Shown here piece after piece: positions 1 through 5,101 of a DNA stretch of 5,101 nucleotides; position 1 is the stretch's first letter; each line of letters begins with the position of its first letter. The notes under the pieces are model-generated. The model did no database searches and was not told where the DNA came from. It worked only from the letters and a program-made list of their open reading frames with translations. The stretch is from Nocardioidaceae bacterium (GTDB taxonomy: Bacteria; Actinomycetota; Actinomycetes; Propionibacteriales; Nocardioidaceae). The stretch is from NCBI GenBank assembly GCA_025965395.1, contig JAOPXA010000306.1:1-5101 (forward strand), given 5' to 3'. The position numbers and the translations under genes are program-made.

Positions 1-58
1 CCATACGGTGCCAAACCCACGGATTTCGGGAGAACGGGGGGTTCCGGAGCAGCGGGGG
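1..58. other. Non-coding edge downstream of the NlpC/P60 gene
   Basis: This stretch lies downstream of the minus-strand endopeptidase stop codon. I see no gene start or end in it, no hairpin followed by a T-run, and no convincing promoter. It is too short to say what lies beyond the window. A plus-strand frame runs through it into the endopeptidase gene, but that frame is antisense to a clearly recognisable protein. Confidence 0.5.
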
Positions 59-1312
59 TTAGGAGATGCGGGTGGCGTAGTCGGGGGTGCGCCAGTAGGA
101 GACCGGCACGACCTGGACGTCCTGGCCGGTGCGGGGCGCATGGATCATCTGGCCGCCGCCGAGGTAGAGCGCGACGTGGTAGATCCCGCTCGGCCCAGAG
201 TCAGTCCAGAACAACAGGTCACCGGCCTTGATGTCGGACATCGCCACCCGGGTGGTCTGCGTGAATTGGTAACGGCTCGAGTGCGCCAGGCTCACGCCTG
301 CGGCTCCCCATGCCTTCATGGTGAGCCCTGAGCAGTCCCACTTGCTCGGGCCAGCTGCGCCGTATGCGTAGGGCTCGCCGATCTGGGCCTTGGCGAATGC
401 GATCGCCTTCGCGACCTTGCTCGATGAGACCGGCGGCGGCGCGGGGATCGGATCTGGTGCCGGAGTCGTGGGCTTCGGCGTGGTCGGCTTTGGGGTCTTG
501 GGTTTCGGTGTCGTGGGCTTAGGCGGCGCGGGAGTGGGGTCGGTGGGGTCGGCCGGGACAGGGTCAACTGGGTCGGCCGGCGCAGGATCCGAGGGATCCG
601 GATCCTCGCTCGGCGGCGCTTCCGCCTCCTGATCAATCTTCTTCTGGCGATCCTTGGCCTCGTCGAGGCTGATCTTCTGTGCATCGGCCAGCTTGGCGAG
701 CACTTCTTCGCGCTCGCGCTGCGTCGCGACGACCGCTTCTTCCGACGCAGCAACGGCCGCATCGAGGTCTGCCTGCGCGCGTTGCCCATCCTTGACGGCG
801 GCTTCCTGCTCAGCGACGGCATCCTGGGATCGCGCAGCGGCACTCGCGAAGACGACCTTGCTCGCCGCCATCCGGTCGATCGAGGCCTGAAGCGCCTCCG
901 ACGTGCTGGAGTAAGCGCTCGCGCGATCGAGAAGCTCCTCGGGGCCGCGGCTGCTGAACACCGAACCGAGGCGATTGAGCCCCGAGGACCCCTGGAGCTC
1001 TTGCACGGTCAGTGCCGCGACGGCGTCACGCTGTTGGTCGAGGGCGGCCTTCGCCGTGTCAAGATCACGCTGCTTCTTGGCGAGGTCTTGCTTGGCAATC
1101 TCGAGCCGATATTGCTGGGCATTGACCTCTTCGGACGCGGCGGCAGCGCGCTCATACTGCTGGTCGAGATGCTGGCGCAGCTGCACCAAGCGCACCTGGA
1201 GCGCGGCAATCTGCTCGGGTCCGTCGGCACGCGCGGCACCGCTCAGGCTGAGGCTGACGGCCACGGCGACGAGGACACACGCCACGCGTAGCGCACGGGG
1301 AAAGACATGCAC
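59..1312 (-). CDS. Secreted NlpC/P60 peptidoglycan endopeptidase with coiled-coil N-terminus
   Basis: This 417-residue protein should be an exported D,L-endopeptidase that cuts peptide stems of the cell wall. Residues 1-29 form a Sec signal peptide: Arg at 6 and 9, a hydrophobic core at about 10-25, and an ARA cleavage site before Asp30. Residues about 32-230 are Ala/Gln/Glu/Lys-rich and look like coiled coil, as in RipC-like hydrolases, where known relatives are activated through FtsEX. Residues about 231-295 are a Pro-rich repetitive linker. The NlpC/P60 domain fills about 298-417, with catalytic Cys327 in WDCSGL, His379 in YHVALYLG and His391 in MIHAP, so the triad looks intact. The start is GTG; no good Shine-Dalgarno precedes it, but a -10-like hexamer sits exactly 7 bases upstream, which suggests a leaderless transcript. 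It lies downstream of two CNNM genes but probably has its own promoter. The family is certain; the link to division is inference. Confidence 0.95.
   Translation of the reverse strand: MHVFPRALRVACVLVAVAVSLSLSGAARADGPEQIAALQVRLVQLRQHLDQQYERAAAASEEVNAQQYRLEIAKQDLAKKQRDLDTAKAALDQQRDAVAALTVQELQGSSGLNRLGSVFSSRGPEELLDRASAYSSTSEALQASIDRMAASKVVFASAAARSQDAVAEQEAAVKDGQRAQADLDAAVAASEEAVVATQREREEVLAKLADAQKISLDEAKDRQKKIDQEAEAPPSEDPDPSDPAPADPVDPVPADPTDPTPAPPKPTTPKPKTPKPTTPKPTTPAPDPIPAPPPVSSSKVAKAIAFAKAQIGEPYAYGAAGPSKWDCSGLTMKAWGAAGVSLAHSSRYQFTQTTRVAMSDIKAGDLLFWTDSGPSGIYHVALYLGGGQMIHAPRTGQDVQVVPVSYWRTPDYATRIS
461..520 (-). repeat. Four tandem 15-base repeats encoding KPTTP-type pentapeptides
   Basis: Residues 265-284 of the endopeptidase are four consecutive pentapeptides: KPTTP, KPKTP, KPTTP, KPTTP. 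They form a rigid, positively charged Pro/Lys/Thr tether between the coiled coil and the catalytic domain. Such a segment would be expected to span or bind the wall. A 15-base period in coding DNA can change copy number without shifting the frame. Confidence 0.85.
533..580 (-). repeat. Two tandem 24-base repeats encoding PADPxDPx
   Basis: Residues 245-260 of the endopeptidase are PADPVDPV followed by PADPTDPT. At DNA level the 11-mer GGGTCGGCCGG recurs at 546-556 and 570-580, a 24-base period. This acidic Pro/Asp block precedes the basic Pro/Lys/Thr block, so the linker is split by charge. Confidence 0.8.
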
Positions 1313-1374
1313 CCGCCCTAATCTAAACCCCAGGCACCCCTCGTGAATCAGGTTTCACAAACTAACCGGGTGCG
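1313..1374 (-). promoter_or_regulatory. Probable leaderless promoter of the NlpC/P60 gene with overlapping inverted repeat
   Basis: Reading the minus strand, TAGATT (1325..1320) fits the actinobacterial -10 pattern TANNNT and is followed by exactly 7 bases before the GTG start. That would put the transcription start at or next to the first base of the gene. TTCACG (1347..1342), 16 bases upstream, matches 4 of 6 bases of the -35 consensus. The inverted repeat GTGAA-N6-TTCAC (1343..1358) overlaps this -35 and could be an operator. The spacing is wrong for a CRP/GlxR site. There is no room for a ydaO-type c-di-AMP riboswitch, which is found upstream of some actinobacterial wall hydrolases. The call rests on sequence pattern alone. 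Confidence 0.5.
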
Positions 1375-2415
1375 TCAGGTGCCTCGTTCGGCGTCGCGGA
1401 CCTCTCCGACCAGCTCTTCGAGCACATCCTCAAGCATCACCACGCCCAGCACCGCGCCGGCCGCATCGGCCACCCGCGCCATGTGCGATCCGCGTGCCTG
1501 CATCGTACGAAGCGCGTCATAGAGGTTGGATTCCTGACCCACGGTGGCGAGCGGACGGATCCACTTGTCGGCGATCTTCTGGGTCCGGCCCTTGTCGGAC
1601 GTCTCCAGCACATCCTTGATGTGGAGGTAGCCCGTCAGGTCGCCGGACTCGTCCCGCACCGGAAAGCGAGAGAAGCCGGTCCGGGCGCAAGCTTTCTCCA
1701 CATCGATCGGTGTGGCATGAGGGGGAATGGTGACGAGGCCCTCGAGCGGCATCAGCACCTGGCCGACCGTGCCGGCGTAGAAGTCGAGTGCGCCCGACAC
1801 GAGCCCATACTCGTCGTCGTCGAGCAGCCCCTCACGGCGTGACTCCTCGACGAGGCCAGCAACCTCGTCGTGACTGAACGTCGACGACACTTCATCCTTG
1901 GGCTCGACGCGGAGCAGCCGGACGATCACGTTGGCCATGCCGTTGAGCACCAAGACGAACGGCTTGAGGACCGCCACCACAGCGAGCATGAACGGCCCGA
2001 GAATCAGGGCAGCACGGTCGGGACCGACCAGCGCGAGGTTCTTCGGCACCATCTCGCCGAAGACGACGTGCGCGAAGACGACGATCGTCATCGCGATCAC
2101 GAAGCTGATCGGGTGCACGAACCCCTCGGGCACGTTGAGGGTCTCGAAGACCGGCTCGAAGAGATGCGCGATGGTCGGCTCGCTCACTGCGCCGAGGCCG
2201 AGCGAGCAGATCGTGATGCCGAGCTGTGCCGCTGCCATGACCTGGCTGATGCTCTCCATCGCGCGCAGAGCGAGGCGAGCGGCCGTCGACCCAGCCGCGA
2301 TCCGCGGCTCCAGCTGCGTGCGCCGCGCAGAGATCAGGGCGAACTCGGCGGCGACGAACAACGCGTTGAGCCCGAGAAGCACGAAGGTGAGGGCGATGCC
2401 CCAGCCGCTACTCAT
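1375..2415 (-). CDS. CNNM/CorC-family membrane protein, short form (DUF21 plus CBS pair)
   Basis: This 346-residue protein belongs to the CNNM/CorC (hemolysin C-like) family, whose characterised members move Mg2+ or Co2+ across the cytoplasmic membrane. The DUF21 transmembrane domain covers about 1-195, with hydrophobic segments near 5-25, 60-80, 102-122 and 133-158 and the family motifs AAAQLGIT (61-68) and GEMVPKN (120-126). A CBS pair follows (about 217-272 and 282-338, ending in LEDVLEELVGEV). The protein stops there, so it lacks the C-terminal CorC_HlyC domain of its neighbour. M. tuberculosis Rv1841c has the same short architecture, so this is not a truncation. I chose the ATG at 2415, which gives an 8-base overlap with the upstream stop (ATGAGTAG) and has GGTGAGG just upstream. 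A GTG three codons earlier (2424) is possible but poorly spaced from any ribosome binding site. It is almost certainly co-transcribed with the upstream paralogue. The transported ion is not visible from sequence. Confidence 0.93.
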   Translation of the reverse strand: MSSGWGIALTFVLLGLNALFVAAEFALISARRTQLEPRIAAGSTAARLALRAMESISQVMAAAQLGITICSLGLGAVSEPTIAHLFEPVFETLNVPEGFVHPISFVIAMTIVVFAHVVFGEMVPKNLALVGPDRAALILGPFMLAVVAVLKPFVLVLNGMANVIVRLLRVEPKDEVSSTFSHDEVAGLVEESRREGLLDDDEYGLVSGALDFYAGTVGQVLMPLEGLVTIPPHATPIDVEKACARTGFSRFPVRDESGDLTGYLHIKDVLETSDKGRTQKIADKWIRPLATVGQESNLYDALRTMQARGSHMARVADAAGAVLGVVMLEDVLEELVGEVRDAERGT

Positions 2416-3781
2416 CGTCCTCACCGTCCTTGGTGACTTCTTGCTCAGTCATCGAGATGCGATCGATGCGGCGACCCTCGGTGCGCTCGATCGTCAGCCT
2501 GACACGCCGCGTGCGAGGTGCGTCCTCGTCGGTGTCAGAGTCGATCGGGATCTCGAGGTCGAGGTCGACGAAGTCACCTCGTTTGCCCAACCGGCCCAGC
2601 TGCTGGTTGATCAAGCCGGCAATGGTCTCGTAGTCGTCATCCTCAGGCAGATGTATGCCGGTCTGTTCGGCAACCTCGTCGGGGCGAAGCATGCCCGACA
2701 GCGACCAGGTGCCGTCGAGGCGATGCCTGCTGCGCGCCGAGAGCCGGTCGTGCTCGTCGGCGATGTCGCCCACGATCTCCTCGACAAGATCTTCAAGCGT
2801 CACGACGCCGTCGGTGCCGCCATATTCGTCGACCACGATGGCGAGCTGCATGCCCTGCTCGCGCAGCACCAGAAGCAGCGGATCGAGCTCGATCGTGTCG
2901 GGCACGATGCTGGGCGGCATCGCGAGCTCGGACACGCGCACGTTGCGTCGCCGGTCTTGTGGCACCGCGACCGCCTGCTTGACGTGCACGACGCCGACGA
3001 TGTCGTCGGGCCCCTTGCCCATCACGGGAAAGCGCGAATGACCGGTCTGACGGGCCGCCTCGATGACGTCGTGAGCGGTGTCGCGAGCCTCCACGAAGTG
3101 CACGCGCACGCGAGGCGTACGGACATCCGCCGCGGTGCGATCACCGAATGCGATGCTGCGGGCCACCAGGTCAGCGGTCTGACCTTCCAGGGCGCCTTCT
3201 TGCGCGGAACGCAGGACCAAGGATCGGAGCTCGACCGGCGAGCGAGCCGAGCGAAGTTCTTCCTGCGGCTCGACCCCGAGGGAGCGGAGGACGGCATTGG
3301 CCGTGCCGTTGAGAGCGCGAATCGGGTATGCGGTCGCCTTCGTGAACGAGCGCTGGAACATCTGCGTGGCATTCGCGGTCGCCAACGGAAGAGCAATCGC
3401 GATGTTCTTGGGCACGAGCTCACCGACGAGCATCGTGACGACCGTGCTGAAGATGAGCGCAATCGCATACGCCACCACGCGCAACGACGTGCCCTCGAGA
3501 CCAAGCGACTCCAACGGCCCTCGAAGCAGACTGCCGATTGCCGGCTCGGCGAGGTAACCGATCGCCAGGTTGGTAATCGTGATGCCCAGCTGCGCGCCGC
3601 TCAGCTGGGTCGACAGCGAACGGAGGGCGATCAACGTGCCCTGAGCACGCTTGTCTCCCGAGGCCGCTGCACGTTCGACGGTCGCACGATCGACGGTGAC
3701 GAAGGAGAATTCAGCGGCGACGAAGAGTCCGCAAGCCAGCATCAGGAGGAGGGACAGGGCTAGAAGTAGCCATTCGGTCAT
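2408..3781 (-). CDS. CNNM/CorC-family membrane protein, full form (DUF21, CBS pair, CorC_HlyC domain)
   Basis: This 457-residue protein is a full-length CNNM/CorC-family putative divalent-cation transporter. The DUF21 membrane domain is at about 1-195, with an N-terminal helix (4-25), SGAQLGITITNLAIGYLAEP (61-80), a segment at about 102-120 and GELVPKN (120-126). CBS domains lie at about 217-275 (SRFPVM at 249) and 283-342, the second ending in EYGGTDGVVTLEDLVEEIVG. A CorC_HlyC accessory domain covers about 353-445, with the typical EDDDYETIAGLI at 380-391, and the tail is acidic. Length, order and pairing with a shorter paralogue match Rv1842c-Rv1841c of M. tuberculosis. The ATG at 3781 gives an N-terminus that aligns with the paralogue (both have LFVAAEF). 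The ribosome binding site is weak (AGAG, 7 bases upstream). The promoter should lie in the divergent gap shared with the FmdB-type gene. Family assignment is secure; substrate and direction of transport are not. Confidence 0.94.
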   Translation of the reverse strand: MTEWLLLALSLLLMLACGLFVAAEFSFVTVDRATVERAAASGDKRAQGTLIALRSLSTQLSGAQLGITITNLAIGYLAEPAIGSLLRGPLESLGLEGTSLRVVAYAIALIFSTVVTMLVGELVPKNIAIALPLATANATQMFQRSFTKATAYPIRALNGTANAVLRSLGVEPQEELRSARSPVELRSLVLRSAQEGALEGQTADLVARSIAFGDRTAADVRTPRVRVHFVEARDTAHDVIEAARQTGHSRFPVMGKGPDDIVGVVHVKQAVAVPQDRRRNVRVSELAMPPSIVPDTIELDPLLLVLREQGMQLAIVVDEYGGTDGVVTLEDLVEEIVGDIADEHDRLSARSRHRLDGTWSLSGMLRPDEVAEQTGIHLPEDDDYETIAGLINQQLGRLGKRGDFVDLDLEIPIDSDTDEDAPRTRRVRLTIERTEGRRIDRISMTEQEVTKDGEDDE

Positions 3782-3865
3782 TGCAGGGCTCTATGAGGGA
3801 CGGAGTCGGTCACGATGGAGTAACTGTACCCTTTGAAGAGAAACACCCACAGACTAAGGACAAGC
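3782..3865. promoter_or_regulatory. Divergent intergenic region with back-to-back -10-like elements
   Basis: Both flanking genes are read outward from this gap, so it must hold both promoters. On the minus strand TACAGT (3828..3823) and on the plus strand TACCCT (3827..3832) both fit TANNNT and overlap by two bases. Neither has a good -35 match at 16-18 bases. If both are used, polymerases starting in opposite directions would compete for the same DNA. AAGGA (3856..3860), 5 bases before the GTG, is the ribosome binding site of the FmdB-type gene. GGAGT is repeated at 3802 and 3817, probably by chance. Confidence 0.4.
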
Positions 3866-4195
3866 GTGCCCACCTATCAATACCTCTGCAATGACTGCGG
3901 TCATGGGTTCGACGTCAAGCAGAGCTTCTCCGACGACGCCCTGACGGTGTGCCCGAACTGCCAAGGACATCTGCGCAAGGTCTTCAATGCCGTCGGTGTC
4001 GTGTTCAAGGGCTCGGGGTTCTACCGCAACGACAGCCGCGGCACCTCGACCTCGACCGAGACGTCTGCTTCGTCGGACAGCAAGCCGAGCACTGACAAAC
4101 CCGCATCGACCGAGACAAAGTCCACGGGCGACTCAGCCCCCGCAGCGGCCAAGCCGGCTGCGGCAGCCGCGGCGCCGAGCACTCCCGCAAGCTGA
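3866..4195 (+). CDS. FmdB-family zinc-ribbon protein with low-complexity tail
   Basis: This 109-residue protein starts MPTYQYLCNDCG, the family signature. Two CxxC pairs (Cys8/Cys11 and Cys29/Cys32) form a zinc ribbon. GSGFYRNDSR at 49-58 closes the conserved domain, as in other actinobacterial members. Residues 59-109 are a disordered Ser/Thr/Lys and then Pro/Ala tail with no recognisable domain. The family is named after a putative regulator of the formamidase operon in Methylophilus, but the function of actinobacterial members is not established, so I give no symbol. The GTG at 3866 is preferred because it restores the canonical N-terminus and has AAGGA 5 bases upstream. An in-frame ATG at 3833 would add 11 non-conserved residues. 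It is divergent from the CNNM pair and 92 bases upstream of the SAF-domain gene. In other actinobacteria I recall fmdB, SAF and mscL genes lying close together, so the context is typical. Confidence 0.92.
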   Translation: MPTYQYLCNDCGHGFDVKQSFSDDALTVCPNCQGHLRKVFNAVGVVFKGSGFYRNDSRGTSTSTETSASSDSKPSTDKPASTETKSTGDSAPAAAKPAAAAAAPSTPAS

Positions 4196-4210
4196 CGTTT
4201 TCCCCTGCAG

Positions 4211-4237
4211 CGCCGATGTGTCTCGCGACGATCGGTG
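4211..4237 (+). other. Weak hairpin between the FmdB-type and SAF-domain genes
   Basis: CGCCGAT (4211-4217) can pair with ATCGGTG (4231-4237), seven pairs including one G-U, around a 13-base loop that holds the palindrome TCGCGA. No T-run follows, so it is not a canonical intrinsic terminator. It starts 16 bases after the FmdB-type stop codon and could slow or end transcription before the next promoter. A hairpin of this strength is also easy to find by chance at this GC content. Confidence 0.25.
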
Positions 4238-4274
4238 CCTGTGGATAGCGCACACGGGGATCGCTGCGGTTGCC

Positions 4275-4287
4275 TACCGTGGCGGGT
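4275..4287 (+). promoter_or_regulatory. Probable leaderless -10 element of the SAF-domain gene
   Basis: TACCGT (4275-4280) fits TANNNT and is followed by 7 bases and then the ATG at 4288, the spacing expected when transcription starts at the A of the start codon or beside it. No Shine-Dalgarno sequence sits at a usable distance from this ATG, which supports a leaderless message. No clear -35 is visible 16-18 bases upstream, so the promoter assignment is tentative. Confidence 0.45.
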
Positions 4288-4926
4288 ATGCCTGATCTGC
4301 TGCCCACACGTCGCGCCCTAAGACGCTTCATCCTCACTCATCGACGTGCTCTCGCGGCCATCTGCGTCGGCCTGGCCGTCTTCAGCGCCATGAGCGCGCT
4401 GCAACCCACGACCGCAGGCATCGCAATCGTGGCCGCGGCGCGCGACGTACCGTCTGGCCACGTGCTCGCTGAGGGCGAACTGCGCACCGTCGAGCTCACC
4501 TCGAGCGTTATCCCTGACGGAGCCGAACGAGACGTTGCCGACGTCGCTGGTCGCTCGGTGGCGGCGCCGCTGCGCAAGGGCGAGGTCGTGACCGACGTGC
4601 GGCTCTTGGGGTCGTCTCTCCTGAAGGGCTATCCCGCAGGATCGGTGCTCGTGCCGGTGCGGATCGAAGATCCGGCAACCCTCACTGGGATGGGAGTCGG
4701 CGATCGCGTCAACGTGGTTGCCGTCGACCCGGGCGAAGAGCTCGCAGCGCAGATCATCGCGCGCGGCTTGCCCATCGTGGCGATCCCGGAGGTGGGCCCA
4801 GACGACCGCGGCGATGGCGTCGTCGTCCACCTGGTGGCACCCGAGGAGAGTGCTGTGATCCTTGCCACGGCTGGCATCACGTCGAGCATGGCGCTGGTCG
4901 GTGCTGGCGGTGCGAACCTCGACTAG
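4288..4926 (+). CDS. SAF-domain membrane-anchored protein (CpaB/RcpC-like)
   Basis: This 212-residue protein has a basic N-terminus (Arg/His-rich, residues 8-20), one hydrophobic segment at about 21-38 and then an extracytoplasmic part. The SAF domain spans about 44-108, with AARDVPSGHVLAEGEL at 50-65 and RSVAAPLRKGEVV before its end. The remaining part (about 115-212) resembles the RcpC/CpaB C-terminal region of Flp-pilus assembly proteins, with GVGDRVNVVAVDPGEE in the middle. CpaB proteins act in type IVb (Tad/Flp) pilus assembly. No tad, pilin or secretin-like gene is in this window, so a pilus role is unproven, and SAF domains also occur in unrelated enzymes. The ATG at 4288 is preferred because a -10-like hexamer sits 7 bases upstream. 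In-frame TTG (4270) and GTG (4279) starts are possible; the TTG has GGGGA 9 bases upstream. The gene is followed 40 bases later by mscL and may be co-transcribed with it. Confidence 0.85.
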   Translation: MPDLLPTRRALRRFILTHRRALAAICVGLAVFSAMSALQPTTAGIAIVAAARDVPSGHVLAEGELRTVELTSSVIPDGAERDVADVAGRSVAAPLRKGEVVTDVRLLGSSLLKGYPAGSVLVPVRIEDPATLTGMGVGDRVNVVAVDPGEELAAQIIARGLPIVAIPEVGPDDRGDGVVVHLVAPEESAVILATAGITSSMALVGAGGANLD

Positions 4927-4966
4927 GGTGAATCGCAACCCATACGTCTGACCCTCAGGGGGAGAA

Positions 4967-5101
4967 ATGCTCAAAGGTTTCAAGGAGTTCTTGTTCCGCG
5001 GCAACCTCGTCGATCTGGCCGTCGCTGTCGCCATCGGTGTTGCATTCACCGCGCTGATCGCGGCCTTCACCGAGGCCATCATCAGCCCGATCCTGGCCAC
5101 C
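4967..5101 (+). CDS. mscL: Large-conductance mechanosensitive channel MscL, N-terminal 45 residues (cut by window end)
   Basis: MscL is a homopentameric inner-membrane channel that opens under membrane tension and releases solutes during hypo-osmotic shock. The visible part starts [20 protein letters not shown], matching the N-terminal amphipathic helix (S1) and the start of the first transmembrane helix. TM1 runs from about Leu14 to Ile42. Leu17 and Val21, the hydrophobic gate residues of the M. tuberculosis channel, are at the same positions, as are Arg11, Gly12, Asn13 and Asp16. Compared with the mycobacterial sequence as I recall it, differences are few in the first 30 residues. The ribosome binding site is strong (AGGGGGAG at 4957-4964). 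The gene is 40 bases after the SAF-domain stop with no terminator between, so shared transcription is likely. Loop, TM2 and C-terminal bundle lie outside the window; nothing here suggests the gene is broken. Confidence 0.97.
   Translation, partial: MLKGFKEFLFRGNLVDLAVAVAIGVAFTALIAAFTEAIISPILAT

Noticed and set aside
316..843. A 175-codon Arg/Pro-rich frame inside the endopeptidase gene on the same strand
   Set aside because: It is the shifted-frame shadow of the coiled coil and Pro-rich linker. The composition is typical of such a shift, and there is no ribosome binding site or family match.
1343..1358. CRP/GlxR binding site
   Set aside because: The consensus needs TGTGA and TCACA separated by 6 bases. 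Here the separation is 8 and the last base does not match.
1313..1374. c-di-AMP (ydaO) riboswitch upstream of the wall hydrolase
   Set aside because: The gap between the genes is only 62 bases, far shorter than the ydaO aptamer, and the promoter candidate sits directly at the start codon.
1375..2415. The short CNNM gene as a truncated pseudogene
   Set aside because: The membrane and CBS domains are complete, the stop falls just after the second CBS domain, and the same short form paired with a long form is known as Rv1841c.
1898..3763. A 621-codon open frame on the plus strand
   Set aside because: It is antisense to both CNNM genes, whose minus-strand proteins carry clear family motifs along their whole length. 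The plus-strand translation is rich in Arg, Asp and His, shows no domain or membrane pattern, and crosses the junction of two independent genes. Long antisense frames are expected in high-GC coding DNA.
3721..3781. Lipoprotein signal at Cys17 of the long CNNM protein
   Set aside because: The residues before the Cys (MLA) do not fit a lipobox well, there is no basic n-region, and the segment aligns with the first DUF21 helix of the paralogue.
4240..4248. DnaA-box-like sequence (complement CTATCCACA, 8 of 9 matches to TTATCCACA)
   Set aside because: It is a single copy with no neighbouring boxes, no AT-rich unwinding region and no dnaA, dnaN or rpmH nearby. It is best explained as chance.
4318..5100. 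A 260-codon open frame on the minus strand
   Set aside because: It is antisense to the SAF-domain gene and to mscL, both recognisable, and shows no domain of its own.

Overview
The window reads as ordinary chromosomal DNA of a high-GC actinobacterium. The partial MscL at the right edge is close, residue for residue at the gate, to the Mycobacterium tuberculosis form as I remember it. The tandem pair of CNNM/CorC-like membrane proteins matches the M. tuberculosis Rv1842c-Rv1841c pair in order and lengths. GTG starts and apparent leaderless promoters also fit this phylum. A member of the Propionibacteriales (Nocardioides or Aeromicrobium type) is my guess, but the genus cannot be fixed from this sequence.

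Left half, minus strand, in transcription order from about 3781 down to 59. (1) A full-length CNNM/CorC-family membrane protein with DUF21, two CBS domains and a CorC_HlyC domain (2408..3781). (2) A shorter paralogue that ends after its CBS pair (1375..2415), whose ATG overlaps the stop of the first gene by 8 bases. (3) After a 62-base gap with its own probable promoter, a secreted NlpC/P60 peptidoglycan endopeptidase with a coiled-coil N-terminal half and a repetitive Pro/Lys/Thr linker (59..1312).

Right half, plus strand. An 84-base divergent intergenic region separates the CNNM pair from a small FmdB-type zinc-ribbon protein (3866..4195). A 92-base gap with a weak hairpin and a probable leaderless promoter follows. 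Next come a single-pass SAF-domain (CpaB/RcpC-like) protein (4288..4926) and, 40 bases on, the first 45 codons of the large-conductance mechanosensitive channel gene mscL (4967 onward, cut by the window end).

Functionally this is a cell-envelope and ion-homeostasis neighbourhood: two putative divalent-cation transport proteins, a wall hydrolase, a SAF-domain membrane protein and an osmotic safety valve. I found no RNA gene, mobile element, CRISPR array, phage or defence genes, and no convincing undescribed system. The points worth a second look are the shared leaderless-promoter geometry of two genes, an inverted repeat over the -35 region of the endopeptidase gene, the unequal CNNM pair, and the SAF-domain gene standing without pilus genes next to mscL.
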